Of a stretch of 64,000 nt of DNA, positions 8,401 to 16,206 are shown one piece after another. The first letter of the stretch is position 1; each line of letters starts with the position of its first letter. The position numbers were made by a program, and so were the translations under genes. Origin of the DNA: Pseudomonas azotoformans (GTDB lineage Bacteria; Pseudomonadota; Gammaproteobacteria; Pseudomonadales; Pseudomonadaceae); assembly GCF_900103345.1 (NCBI RefSeq), contig NZ_LT629702.1, positions 2,790,001-2,854,000 of the forward strand, in the 5' to 3' direction. The notes beneath the pieces are model-generated. The model made no database searches. It saw nothing but the letters and a program-made list of their open reading frames with translations, and was not told where the DNA came from.

Positions 8401-9186
8401 ATGAAACCTATGTTCAAAGGCCTGATGCTGGCGGGATCCCTGCTGGCCGGTGGCCAAGCCGTGGCCGGTGACCTGTTGCAGTGGCAGAACAACAGCCTGA
8501 CTTACTTGTGGGGCAAGAGCTTTACCGTCAACCCGCAGATCCAGCAAACCGTCACGTTCGAACATGCCGATGCCTGGAAGTACGGTGATAACTTTGTGTT
8601 CGTCGACCGCATCTTTTACAACGGCAAGGAAGACGGCAACGTCGGGCCAAGTACCTATTACGGCGAAATCAGCCCGCGCCTGTCATTCGGCAAAATCTTT
8701 GATAAAGACCTGTCGTTCGGCCCGATCAAAGATGTATTGCTGGCCTTCACTTACGAGTTCGGCGAAGGCGACAACGAGTCGTACCTGCTCGGGCCTGGCT
8801 TTGACTTGAACATCCCCGGTTTCGATTACTTCCAGTTGAACTTCTACCAGCGCCAGACCGAAGGCAATCGCCCGGGTGACGGTGTGTGGCAGATCACCCC
8901 GGTGTGGTCTTACACCATCCCCGTGGGCAACTCCGATGTGCTGATCGACGGTTTCATGGACTGGGTGACGGACAACGACAAGAACGCCCGTGGCACCTAC
9001 CACGCCAACCTGCACTTCAACCCGCAGGTCAAATATGACCTGGGCAAGGCACTGCATTGGGGCGACAAGCAGTTGTACGTGGGCTTTGAATACGACTATT
9101 GGAAGAACAAGTACGGGATCGAAGATTCCGGCGCGTTCAAGACCAACCAGGACACAGCGAGCTTCCTGGTCAAGTATCACTTCTAA
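8401..9186 (+). CDS. Tsx/OmpK-like nucleoside-type outer-membrane channel
   Basis: 261 residues with a signal peptide (MKPMFKGLMLAGSLLAGGQA, cleavage near VAG). The mature part shows alternating aromatic strands typical of a 12-strand beta barrel, such as WQNNSLTYLWGKSF, TFEHADAWKYGDNFVFVDR and the terminal ASFLVKYHF ending in phenylalanine as outer-membrane proteins do. DAWKYGDNFVF is characteristic of the Tsx/OmpK family, which passes nucleosides. Its place after the urate pathway and purine permease suggests it is the outer-membrane entry for purines. The ATG follows CGGGAGC. Transcription ends in or after the REP doublet at 9204. Confidence 0.88.
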   Translation: MKPMFKGLMLAGSLLAGGQAVAGDLLQWQNNSLTYLWGKSFTVNPQIQQTVTFEHADAWKYGDNFVFVDRIFYNGKEDGNVGPSTYYGEISPRLSFGKIFDKDLSFGPIKDVLLAFTYEFGEGDNESYLLGPGFDLNIPGFDYFQLNFYQRQTEGNRPGDGVWQITPVWSYTIPVGNSDVLIDGFMDWVTDNDKNARGTYHANLHFNPQVKYDLGKALHWGDKQLYVGFEYDYWKNKYGIEDSGAFKTNQDTASFLVKYHF

Positions 9187-9203
9187 GCGTTCAGGTTTCC
9201 CCC

Positions 9204-9303
9204 TGTAGGAGCGAGCTTGCTCGCGAAGAACGTCAACGATAACGCGCACATACTGAATGATCGCGTTGCTCTTGGGTTTTTCGCGAGCAAGCTCGCTCCT
9301 ACA
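9204..9303. repeat. REP doublet, TGTAGGAGCGAGC family
   Basis: Two inverted REPs about 100 bases overall with internal GTCAACGATAACGCG. It lies between the convergent Tsx-like gene and the patatin gene, nearly touching the patatin stop codon. Confidence 0.92.
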
Positions 9304-9307
9304 GGGA

Positions 9308-10432
9308 TTATGCCAAGCCCAAGAACCGGGTTATTTCCTCGCGCTTGGCCAACGCATCCCGTCGCCCCAGCTCGATCAATTCGCTGCAATACCCCGCCTC
9401 GAACAGCAAGTAACTCAACACCCCCGCCCCGCTCGTCTTGGTCGCCCCCGGCCCGCGCAAAAACAAGCGCAACGCCGCCGGCAATTCCTGGCGATGCCGC
9501 GCCGCGATCTCATCGATCGGCTGGCTGGGTGCGATCACCAGCACCTCCACCGCCGCCACACCAGGCGCGACATGGCTGAACTGGTTCAAGCGTTCGAGCA
9601 ATTCGATATCGCCTTCCAGGCTGTCAATGAACGTGCTGTTGAGCATATGCCCACCGATCTGCGCCAGGGTCGGTTCCTGGCCGGTGTAGCTGCGCTGCAC
9701 CGCCGGTTCATTGCCCCGTGGGTTGCCGCTGACGCCCACCACCAGCACGCGGCTGGCCCCCAGGTGCAACGCCGGGCTGATCGGTGCTGATTGCCGCACC
9801 GCACCGTCGCCGAAGTACTCCTGGTCGAGTTTGACAGGCGCGAACAACAAGGGGATCGCCGAGCTGGCCAGCAGGTGTTCGACCGTCAGTTGAGTCGGCA
9901 GGCCGATACGGCGGTGGCGCAACCATGCATCGATGGTGCCGCCGCCCTGATAGAAGGTCACCGCCTGGCCGGACTCGTAGCCGAAGGCCGTGACCGCCAC
10001 CGCATGCAGATGCTTGTTGCGGATCGCTTCGTCGATGCCGTCCAGATGCAGTTTGTCTTTGAGCAGCGCCTTGAGCGGCGTGCTGTTGAGCAATGCCACC
10101 GGTACTTGCGCGCCCAGCCCGAGCAGGCTGTGGATTAGGAAGCGGCTTGCCTGCCGGATCACCCCCGGCCAATCACTGCGCAGCACCAGATGACTGCGAA
10201 AGCCCTGCCAGAACGCCGTAAGACGTTGGATCGCAGCGGTGAAGTCCGTGGCACCACTGGCCAGGCTCACCGCATTGATCGCGCCGGCCGAGGTGCCGAC
10301 GATCACTGGAAAAGGATTGGGTGCCCCCGGTGGCAGCAACTCGGCAATCGCCGCCAATACCCCCACCTGATACGCCGCTCGCGCCCCGCCGCCGGAAAGA
10401 ATCAAGCCTGTAACCGGTTCAGCTGGGCGCAT
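9308..10432 (-). CDS. Patatin-like phospholipase
   Basis: 374 residues, no signal peptide. The patatin catalytic pattern is complete: glycine-rich oxyanion loop LSGGGARAAYQVG near residue 11, nucleophile serine in GTSAGAINA near residue 47, and the aspartate of the dyad in DGAVRQSAPISP near residue 208. Such proteins are serine acyl hydrolases acting on phospholipids or lysophospholipids; the substrate is unknown. It is on the minus strand 33 bases after htrB, so the two probably form a lipid-related operon. Confidence 0.9.
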   Translation of the reverse strand: MRPAEPVTGLILSGGGARAAYQVGVLAAIAELLPPGAPNPFPVIVGTSAGAINAVSLASGATDFTAAIQRLTAFWQGFRSHLVLRSDWPGVIRQASRFLIHSLLGLGAQVPVALLNSTPLKALLKDKLHLDGIDEAIRNKHLHAVAVTAFGYESGQAVTFYQGGGTIDAWLRHRRIGLPTQLTVEHLLASSAIPLLFAPVKLDQEYFGDGAVRQSAPISPALHLGASRVLVVGVSGNPRGNEPAVQRSYTGQEPTLAQIGGHMLNSTFIDSLEGDIELLERLNQFSHVAPGVAAVEVLVIAPSQPIDEIAARHRQELPAALRLFLRGPGATKTSGAGVLSYLLFEAGYCSELIELGRRDALAKREEITRFLGLA

Positions 10433-10465
10433 TGCTTCACTCCATGTGGGGAAAAGTCGTTCTTA

Positions 10466-11398
10466 TCAGCGGCGTTTTTCGTACAGCTTGGGCTCACCCG
10501 GCGGCCGGCTCTTGAAGCGGCGGTGCGTCCACAGGTATTGCTCGGGGCATTCACGCACGGAGGCTTCAACCCATTGGTTGATGCGCAGGCAGTCGACTTC
10601 ATCGCTTTCGCCGGGAAAATCGGTGAGCGGCGGATGGATCACCAGGCGGTAACCGCTGCCATCGGCCAGGCGCTTTTGGGTGAACGGCACCACCAGCGCC
10701 TTGCCCAGCTTGGCGAACTTGCTGGTAGCCGGCACTGTGGCGGCCTGGATGCCGAACAATGGCACGAAGATACTTTGCTTGGCGCCATAGTCCTGGTCCG
10801 GTGCGTACCAGATGGCACGCCCGGCGCGCAGCAGCTTGAGCATACCGCGCACGTCTTCGCGCTCCACAGCCAGGGAATCGAGGTTGTGACGTTCGCGGCC
10901 ACGGCGCTGAATAAAGTCGAACAGCGGGTTGCCGTGCTCGCGGTACATGCCATCGATGGTGTGCTTCTGCCCCAGCAGCGCGGCGCCGATTTCCAGGGTG
11001 GTGAAATGCAGGGCCATGAGGATCACACCCTTGCCATCCAACTGGGCCTGCTTGAGGTGTTCCAGGCCTTCAACGTGGGCCAGGCGCGCCAGGCGCTGGC
11101 GCGACCACCACCAGCTCATGGCCATTTCAAAGAACGCGATGCCGGTGGAGGCAAAGTTTTCCTTGAGCAACTGCTTACGTTCTTTGGCGGATTTTTCCGG
11201 GAAGCACAGTTCCAGGTTGCGCGCGGCGATGCGGCGTCGTTCGCCGGCCACGCGGTACATGCCGGCACCCAGCAGGCGACCGATGCTCAGCAGCGCGCGA
11301 TACGGCAGTTGGGTGACCAGCCACAGCAGACCGAGCCCCAGCCATAACAGCCAGAAACGCGGGTGAAAAAATACAGCTCGAAAACGCGGGCGATCCAT
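10466..11398 (-). CDS. htrB: Lipid A secondary acyltransferase (HtrB/LpxL family)
   Basis: 310 residues. It transfers a secondary lauroyl-type chain to lipid A at the inner membrane. One N-terminal membrane segment ([20 protein letters not shown]) is followed by the acyltransferase domain with the HFTTLE motif (HX4D/E type) near residue 125 and [19 protein letters not shown] near residue 200. The ATG at 11398 with GGAA upstream is preferred over a TTG at 11419. It is divergent from minC, an arrangement I recall from P. aeruginosa PA3242-PA3243. Which acyl position it fills cannot be read from sequence. Confidence 0.9.
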   Translation of the reverse strand: MDRPRFRAVFFHPRFWLLWLGLGLLWLVTQLPYRALLSIGRLLGAGMYRVAGERRRIAARNLELCFPEKSAKERKQLLKENFASTGIAFFEMAMSWWWSRQRLARLAHVEGLEHLKQAQLDGKGVILMALHFTTLEIGAALLGQKHTIDGMYREHGNPLFDFIQRRGRERHNLDSLAVEREDVRGMLKLLRAGRAIWYAPDQDYGAKQSIFVPLFGIQAATVPATSKFAKLGKALVVPFTQKRLADGSGYRLVIHPPLTDFPGESDEVDCLRINQWVEASVRECPEQYLWTHRRFKSRPPGEPKLYEKRR

Positions 11399-11517
11399 TA
11401 CAGATTCCGGTAAAGACAAGGGCCGCGCATTCTACAACGGTTCGACCCGGCTTGCGGCGGGTGAGTGTTCTCGTTATAAGTCTCGACACTTTTCGTGACA
11501 AGCCGCTTTTGCCGACC

Positions 11518-12255
11518 ATGAGCCAAACCGAACCGCTAGACCAAGATCCCGTGTTCCAGCTGAAAGGCAGCATGCTCGCCATCACCGTGCTGGAACTCGC
11601 CCGTAACGACCTCGACGCCCTGGACCGCCAGTTGGCGGCCAAGGTCGCCCTGGCGCCGAACTTCTTCAACAACGCCCCGCTGGTGCTGGCCCTGGACAAG
11701 TTGCCCGCCGGCCAGGGCAGTATCGATTTGCCCGGCCTGATGCGCGTGTGCCGTTCCCATGGCCTGCGTACCCTGGCGATTCGCGCCAGCCGCATCGAAG
11801 ACATTGCGGCGGCCATCGCCATTGAACTGCCAGTACTGCCACCGTCCGGCGCACGCGAGCGTCCGCTCGAACCATTGGTCGGCGAAGAGAAGAAAAAACC
11901 GGAAAAACCACCCGAGCCTGCGATAAAGCCTACAAAGATCATCACCTCGCCCGTACGCGGCGGGCAGCAGATTTACGCCCAGGGCGGCGACCTTGTGGTG
12001 ATCTCCTCGGTCAGCCCGGGGGCGGAACTTCTCGCCGATGGCAACATCCATGTATACGGCCCGATGCGCGGACGTGCCCTCGCCGGCATCAAGGGTGATA
12101 CAAAGGCCCGTATTTTTTGCCAGCAGTTGACCGCTGAGCTAGTGTCCATCGCAGGCCAGTACAAGGTTTCGGAAGATTTGCGCCGTGATCCGCTGTGGGG
12201 GGCTTCGGTGCAGGTCAACCTGTCGGGCGATGTGTTGAACATCATCCGTCTTTAA
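11518..12255 (+). CDS. minC: Septum site-determining protein MinC
   Basis: 245 residues. It inhibits FtsZ assembly away from midcell. An N-terminal FtsZ-binding domain (about 1-110) is joined by a proline/lysine-rich linker to the C-terminal beta-helix domain (about 145-245), which contains the MinD-interacting block [11 protein letters not shown]. The ATG at 11518 begins MSQTEPLDQ; a longer frame from 11452 starts with low-quality sequence. It is first in minCDE; the 166-base gap to minD is unusually long and holds hairpins. Confidence 0.95.
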   Translation: MSQTEPLDQDPVFQLKGSMLAITVLELARNDLDALDRQLAAKVALAPNFFNNAPLVLALDKLPAGQGSIDLPGLMRVCRSHGLRTLAIRASRIEDIAAAIAIELPVLPPSGARERPLEPLVGEEKKKPEKPPEPAIKPTKIITSPVRGGQQIYAQGGDLVVISSVSPGAELLADGNIHVYGPMRGRALAGIKGDTKARIFCQQLTAELVSIAGQYKVSEDLRRDPLWGASVQVNLSGDVLNIIRL

Positions 12256-12320
12256 CGGATACTGCCGCATTTTCCAAGCATCTCTAGACTCTGATAGCAC
12301 AGCGAAACCGGCATTACTTA

Positions 12321-12343
12321 TGTAGGAATTTTTTATTCCTACA
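12321..12343 (+). other. Hairpin with T-rich loop in the minC-minD gap
   Basis: TGTAGGAA (12321-12328) pairs exactly with TTCCTACA (12336-12343) around a seven-base T-rich loop. It lies 66 bases after the minC stop. It resembles neither a normal terminator nor the REP core and may be a fragment of mobile repeat or an RNA processing site. Confidence 0.5.
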
Positions 12344-12384
12344 AGGCTGTCCGCCTGCAGCGAGTTCCAAGAGATGTTTTTCAG

Positions 12385-12403
12385 GGACTGAAAAGTCCTT
12401 TTT
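12385..12403 (+). terminator. Terminator-like hairpin before minD
   Basis: GGACT-GAAA-AGTCC followed by TTTTT, a short stem closed by a GNRA-type tetraloop, ending 19 bases before the minD start codon. It could partly terminate minC transcripts or serve as a structured leader. The stem is only five pairs, so efficiency is uncertain. Confidence 0.5.
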
Positions 12404-12421
12404 CCTTAGGGGTGAAACACC

Positions 12422-13234
12422 TTGGCCAAGATTCTCGTGGTTACATCCGGCAAGGGTGGTGTGGGTAAGACCACCACCAGCGCCGCTATCGGTACCGGCC
12501 TCGCTCTGCGCGGCCACAAGACAGTTATCGTCGACTTCGACGTCGGCTTGCGTAACCTCGACCTGATCATGGGCTGCGAACGCCGCGTGGTGTATGACTT
12601 CGTCAACGTGGTCAACGGTGAAGCCAACCTGCAACAGGCCCTGATCAAGGACAAGCGCCTTGAGAACCTGTACGTGCTGGCCGCCAGCCAGACCCGCGAC
12701 AAAGACGCGCTGACCAAAGAAGGCGTAGGCAAAGTCCTGGCCGAGCTGAAGGAAACCTTCGAATACGTGGTCTGCGACTCGCCGGCCGGTATCGAGACCG
12801 GTGCTCACCTGGCGATGTACTTTGCCGATGAAGCCATCGTGGTGACCAACCCGGAAGTCTCCTCCGTACGTGACTCGGACCGCATGCTCGGCCTGCTGGC
12901 CAGCAAGTCCCAGCGCGCCGAGAAAGGCGAAGACCCGATCAAGGAGCACCTGCTGCTCACCCGCTACAACCCTGAGCGCGTCAGCAACGGCGAAATGCTC
13001 GGCGTTGAAGACGTGAAGGAAATCCTCGCAGTGACCCTGCTGGGCGTGATTCCAGAATCCCAGGCGGTCCTGAAGGCTTCCAACCAGGGCGTTCCGGTGA
13101 TTCTCGATGACCAGAGCGACGCCGGCCAGGCGTACAGCGATGCCGTTGATCGCTTGTTGGGCAAGACCGTGGAACACCGCTTCCTCGATGTCAAGAAGAA
13201 GGGATTCTTCGAGCGTATCTTTGGAGGCAACTAA
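12422..13234 (+). CDS. minD: Septum site-determining ATPase MinD
   Basis: 270 residues. A ParA/MinD-type ATPase that cycles on the membrane, recruiting MinC and displaced by MinE. The deviant Walker A KGGVGKTTT is near residue 11 and Walker B-like VIVDFDVGLRNLD near residue 35. The C-terminal amphipathic targeting helix KKKGFFERIFGGN is intact. The start is TTG at 12422, required to keep AKILVVTSGKGGVG in frame; no ATG is close. It is followed by minE after three bases. Confidence 0.97.
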   Translation: MAKILVVTSGKGGVGKTTTSAAIGTGLALRGHKTVIVDFDVGLRNLDLIMGCERRVVYDFVNVVNGEANLQQALIKDKRLENLYVLAASQTRDKDALTKEGVGKVLAELKETFEYVVCDSPAGIETGAHLAMYFADEAIVVTNPEVSSVRDSDRMLGLLASKSQRAEKGEDPIKEHLLLTRYNPERVSNGEMLGVEDVKEILAVTLLGVIPESQAVLKASNQGVPVILDDQSDAGQAYSDAVDRLLGKTVEHRFLDVKKKGFFERIFGGN

Positions 13235-13237
13235 ACA

Positions 13238-13492
13238 ATGAAATTTCTCGACTTCTTTCGCGCCAACAAAAAGCCAAGTACCGCGTCGGTAGCGAAAGAG
13301 CGTCTACAGATCATCGTGGCGCACGAACGCGGCCAACGCAGCACGCCGGACTACCTGCCAGCCTTGCAGAAGGAACTGGTCGAGGTGATCCGCAAGTACG
13401 TCAATATCGGCAACGATGACGTGCATGTCGCCCTGGAAAATGACGGCAGCTGCTCGATTCTGGAACTCAATATCACCCTGCCTGATCGTTGA
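13238..13492 (+). CDS. minE: Cell division topological specificity factor MinE
   Basis: 84 residues, the normal length. The N-terminal [17 protein letters not shown] forms the membrane-sensing segment, residues of about 20-35 ([15 protein letters not shown]) are the anti-MinCD helix, and the rest is the dimerising topological domain ending ELNITLPDR. It is coupled to minD with a three-base gap. A REP doublet starts 47 bases after its stop. Confidence 0.97.
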   Translation: MKFLDFFRANKKPSTASVAKERLQIIVAHERGQRSTPDYLPALQKELVEVIRKYVNIGNDDVHVALENDGSCSILELNITLPDR

Positions 13493-13538
13493 TCGAACAG
13501 GCGGCCGCCACGGCGGCTCTGCTACCTGGCCCTCAACC

Positions 13539-13637
13539 TGTAGGAGCGAGCTTGCTCGCGAAAAACTCAAGGACGTCGCGTTCATTCTGGATAAACGCGT
13601 TGTCCTCAGGTTCTTCGCGAGCACGCTCGCTCCTACA
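13539..13637. repeat. REP doublet, TGTAGGAGCGAGC family
   Basis: Two inverted REPs between minE and rluA. The internal spacer differs from most of the family in this window, and the right copy has GAGCACGCTCGC, a core mismatch. Confidence 0.9.
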
Positions 13638-13691
13638 GATTGAAGGGGCAGTCAGTGGAGCCGCCGTTGGCGTTTGTTACGAGGCTGTTTA

Positions 13692-14327
13692 ATGCCGCTG
13701 TCCAATATCCACATCCTGTATCAGGACGACGCCGTCCTGGTGGTGAACAAGCCCACCCTGCTGCTCTCGGTGCCTGGCCGCGCCGACGACAACAAGGACT
13801 GCCTGATCACTCGCCTGCAGGAAAACGGCTACCCCGAAGCCCGTATCGTCCACCGCCTGGACTGGGAAACCTCGGGCATCATCTTGCTGGCCCGGGATGC
13901 TGACACGCACCGCGAGCTGTCTCGCCAGTTTCACGACCGTGAAACCGAAAAAGCCTACACCGCCCTGGCCTGGGGCCAACCGGAACTGGACAGTGGCAGC
14001 ATCGATTTGCCGCTGCGCTACGACCCACCGACCAAACCCCGGCATGTGGTCGACCACGAGTTCGGCAAGCACGCGCTGACCTTCTGGAAGGTGCTGGAGC
14101 GTTGCGGGGACTGGTGCCGCGTCGAGCTGACACCGATTACCGGGCGTTCGCACCAGCTGCGTGTGCACATGCTTTCCATCGGCCACCCCTTGCTGGGTGA
14201 TGGCCTGTATGCCCATGAGCAAGCCCTGGCTGCCTGGCCGCGCCTGTGCCTGCATGCAAGCATGTTGAGCTTCACCCACCCCCAAAGCGGCGAGCGCCTG
14301 CGCTTCGAGTGCCCTGCCCCTTTCTAA
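13692..14327 (+). CDS. rluA: Dual-specificity rRNA/tRNA pseudouridine synthase RluA
   Basis: 211 residues, close to E. coli RluA (219), which modifies 23S rRNA U746 and tRNA U32. Colinear family blocks are LYQDDAVLVVNKPTLLLSVPGR, split here only by reading, the catalytic-aspartate motif IVHRLDWETSGIILLA near residue 50, LTPITGRSHQLRVHML near residue 150 and GHPLLGDGLYA near residue 165. There is no S4 domain, as expected for RluA. The ATG at 13692 is chosen; upstream in-frame codons at 13674 begin with TTG. It lies between minE and the M18 peptidase. Confidence 0.93.
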   Translation: MPLSNIHILYQDDAVLVVNKPTLLLSVPGRADDNKDCLITRLQENGYPEARIVHRLDWETSGIILLARDADTHRELSRQFHDRETEKAYTALAWGQPELDSGSIDLPLRYDPPTKPRHVVDHEFGKHALTFWKVLERCGDWCRVELTPITGRSHQLRVHMLSIGHPLLGDGLYAHEQALAAWPRLCLHASMLSFTHPQSGERLRFECPAPF

Positions 14328-14343
14328 GGCAAAGACGCTTACC

Positions 14344-14443
14344 TGTAGGAGCGAGCTTGCTCGCGAAAAACCAGAGAACGCCACGTTCATTCAGAATGCC
14401 CGCGTTATCGTTGACGTTTTTCGCGAGCAAGCTCGCTCCTACA
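14344..14443. repeat. REP doublet, TGTAGGAGCGAGC family
   Basis: Two inverted REPs between rluA and the aminopeptidase gene, with the internal motif as CGTTATCGTTGACG, that is, reversed relative to the copy at 9204. Confidence 0.92.
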
Positions 14444-14498
14444 ATGAATCGGCGGAGCCAATACGGTAAACTCCGCGCATTGCTGTCTGGAGCTATTT

Positions 14499-15788
14499 AT
14501 GCGCGAAGCGTTGAATCAAGGCCTGATCGACTTCCTCAAGGCCTCCCCTACTCCTTTTCATGCCACTGCCGCCCTGGCCCAGCGCCTGGAAGCGGCCGGC
14601 TACCAGCGTCTCGATGAGCGCGAAACCTGGGCCACCGAGGCCAACGGGCGCTATTACGTGACCCGTAACGACTCTTCGATCATCGCCTTCAAGCTCGGCC
14701 GCCATTCGCCGCTGCAGGGTGGTATCCGCCTGGTCGGCGCCCACACCGACAGCCCGTGCCTGCGGGTCAAGCCGCAGCCTGAGCTACAACGCCAGGGCTT
14801 CTGGCAGTTGGGCGTGGAAGTCTACGGCGGCGCACTGCTGGCGCCGTGGTTCGACCGCGACCTGTCCGTGGCCGGCCGCGTGACCTTCCGCCGCGACGGC
14901 AAGGTCGAAAGCCAGTTGATCGACTTCAAGCTGCCCATCGCGATCATTCCCAACCTGGCCATTCACCTCAACCGTGAAGCCAACCAGGGTTGGGCGATCA
15001 ATGCCCAGACCGAGCTGCCGCCGATCCTCGCGCAATTTGCCGGTGACGAGCGCGTCGACTTCCGCGCCGTGCTCACCGAGCAACTGGCGCGCGAGCATGG
15101 GCTGAACGCCGACGTGGTGCTCGACTACGAGTTGAGTTTCTACGACACGCAAAGCGCTGCGGTCATTGGCCTGAATGGCGACTTCATCGCCGGCGCACGC
15201 CTGGACAACCTGCTGTCGTGCTACGCCGGCCTGCAAGCCTTGCTCACCAGCGACAGCGAAGAAACCTGCGTGCTGGTGTGCAACGACCACGAAGAAGTCG
15301 GATCCTGCTCGGCATGCGGCGCCGATGGCCCGATGCTGGAGCAGACCCTGCGTCGCCTGCTGCCAGAAGGTGATGAATTCGTACGTACCATTCAGAAATC
15401 TCTATTGGTGTCGGCAGACAATGCCCACGGCGTTCACCCTAACTACGCCGAGAAACACGACGCCAACCACGGCCCCAAGCTCAACGCCGGCCCGGTGATT
15501 AAGGTCAACAGCAACCAGCGCTACGCCACCAACAGCGAAACCGCCGGGTTCTTCCGCCACCTGTGCATGGCCCAGGAAGTGCCAGTGCAGAGCTTCGTGG
15601 TACGCAGCGACATGGGCTGCGGCTCGACCATCGGCCCGATCACCGCCAGCCATCTTGGCGTGCGTACCGTGGACATCGGCCTGCCGACGTTCGCCATGCA
15701 CTCGATCCGCGAACTGTGCGGCAGCCATGACCTGGCGCATCTGGTGAAGGTGTTGGGGGCGTTCTACGCGAGCCACGATCTGCCCTGA
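14499..15788 (+). CDS. apeB: M18 family aspartyl aminopeptidase
   Basis: 429 residues, the usual M18 length. A cytosolic di-zinc aminopeptidase that removes acidic N-terminal residues. Metal and catalytic segments are visible: [14 protein letters not shown] near residue 80 (histidine and aspartate), [12 protein letters not shown] near residue 232 (bridging aspartate), NDHEEVGS near residue 265 (general base and metal glutamates) and [12 protein letters not shown] near residue 400 (histidine). The ATG at 14499 has weak spacing to GGAG. Position after minCDE-rluA matches the order I recall in P. aeruginosa. Confidence 0.95.
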   Translation: MREALNQGLIDFLKASPTPFHATAALAQRLEAAGYQRLDERETWATEANGRYYVTRNDSSIIAFKLGRHSPLQGGIRLVGAHTDSPCLRVKPQPELQRQGFWQLGVEVYGGALLAPWFDRDLSVAGRVTFRRDGKVESQLIDFKLPIAIIPNLAIHLNREANQGWAINAQTELPPILAQFAGDERVDFRAVLTEQLAREHGLNADVVLDYELSFYDTQSAAVIGLNGDFIAGARLDNLLSCYAGLQALLTSDSEETCVLVCNDHEEVGSCSACGADGPMLEQTLRRLLPEGDEFVRTIQKSLLVSADNAHGVHPNYAEKHDANHGPKLNAGPVIKVNSNQRYATNSETAGFFRHLCMAQEVPVQSFVVRSDMGCGSTIGPITASHLGVRTVDIGLPTFAMHSIRELCGSHDLAHLVKVLGAFYASHDLP

Positions 15789-15794
15789 TCTGAA

Positions 15795-15883
15795 TGTGGG
15801 AGGGGGCTTGCCCCCGATAGCAGTGTGCCAGTGACTACACCTGACGCTGATCCACCGCAATCGGGGGCAAGCCCCCTCCCACA
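15795..15883. repeat. REP doublet, GTGGGAGGGGGC family
   Basis: Inverted REPs with cores GGGGGCTTGCCCCCGAT, outer ends TGTGGGAGG, directly after the apeB stop. Confidence 0.92.
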
Positions 15884-15977
15884 TTGTGTTGTGCACGCCT
15901 GATCTATATCACCTGCACTTCTCACAATCCGACCTAGACTTGTCAGTATTCCCACTCCGACAAGGCCGTCCCCTCCC

Positions 15978-16154
15978 ATGATCTCCATGTCCTCCTTCCA
16001 CGCCATGCTTATCCCTATCCTTATCGGCATGATCATGTTGGCCGTGGGTTTCAACTTTCGCGACAAGCCCCTCGGCGTGTTCGGCATGTGGCTCGGCATG
16101 CTGCTGATCCTGGGCACCGTGGTGTACAAGATCCTCGCCAAACTGGCCGAATGA
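15978..16154 (+). CDS. Small membrane protein of unknown function, 58 aa
   Basis: An open frame of 58 codons begins at ATG 15978 (MISMSSFHAMLIPILIGMIM) and stops at 16154. It is almost entirely two hydrophobic helices, about residues 8-24 and 34-51, joined by the polar turn NFRDKPLG, so a two-pass inner-membrane protein is likely. No close Shine-Dalgarno is clear; an ATG at 15987 is an alternative start. It lies 52 bases before the MscS-family gene on the same strand and could be co-transcribed. I do not recognise the family. Codon use and hydrophobic pattern support a real gene. Confidence 0.65.
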   Translation: MISMSSFHAMLIPILIGMIMLAVGFNFRDKPLGVFGMWLGMLLILGTVVYKILAKLAE

Positions 16155-16206
16155 CGCTTGCACTCGTACACTCGCTCAACCCGTCGTTTCCAAGGTTGAC
16201 CGCCTC

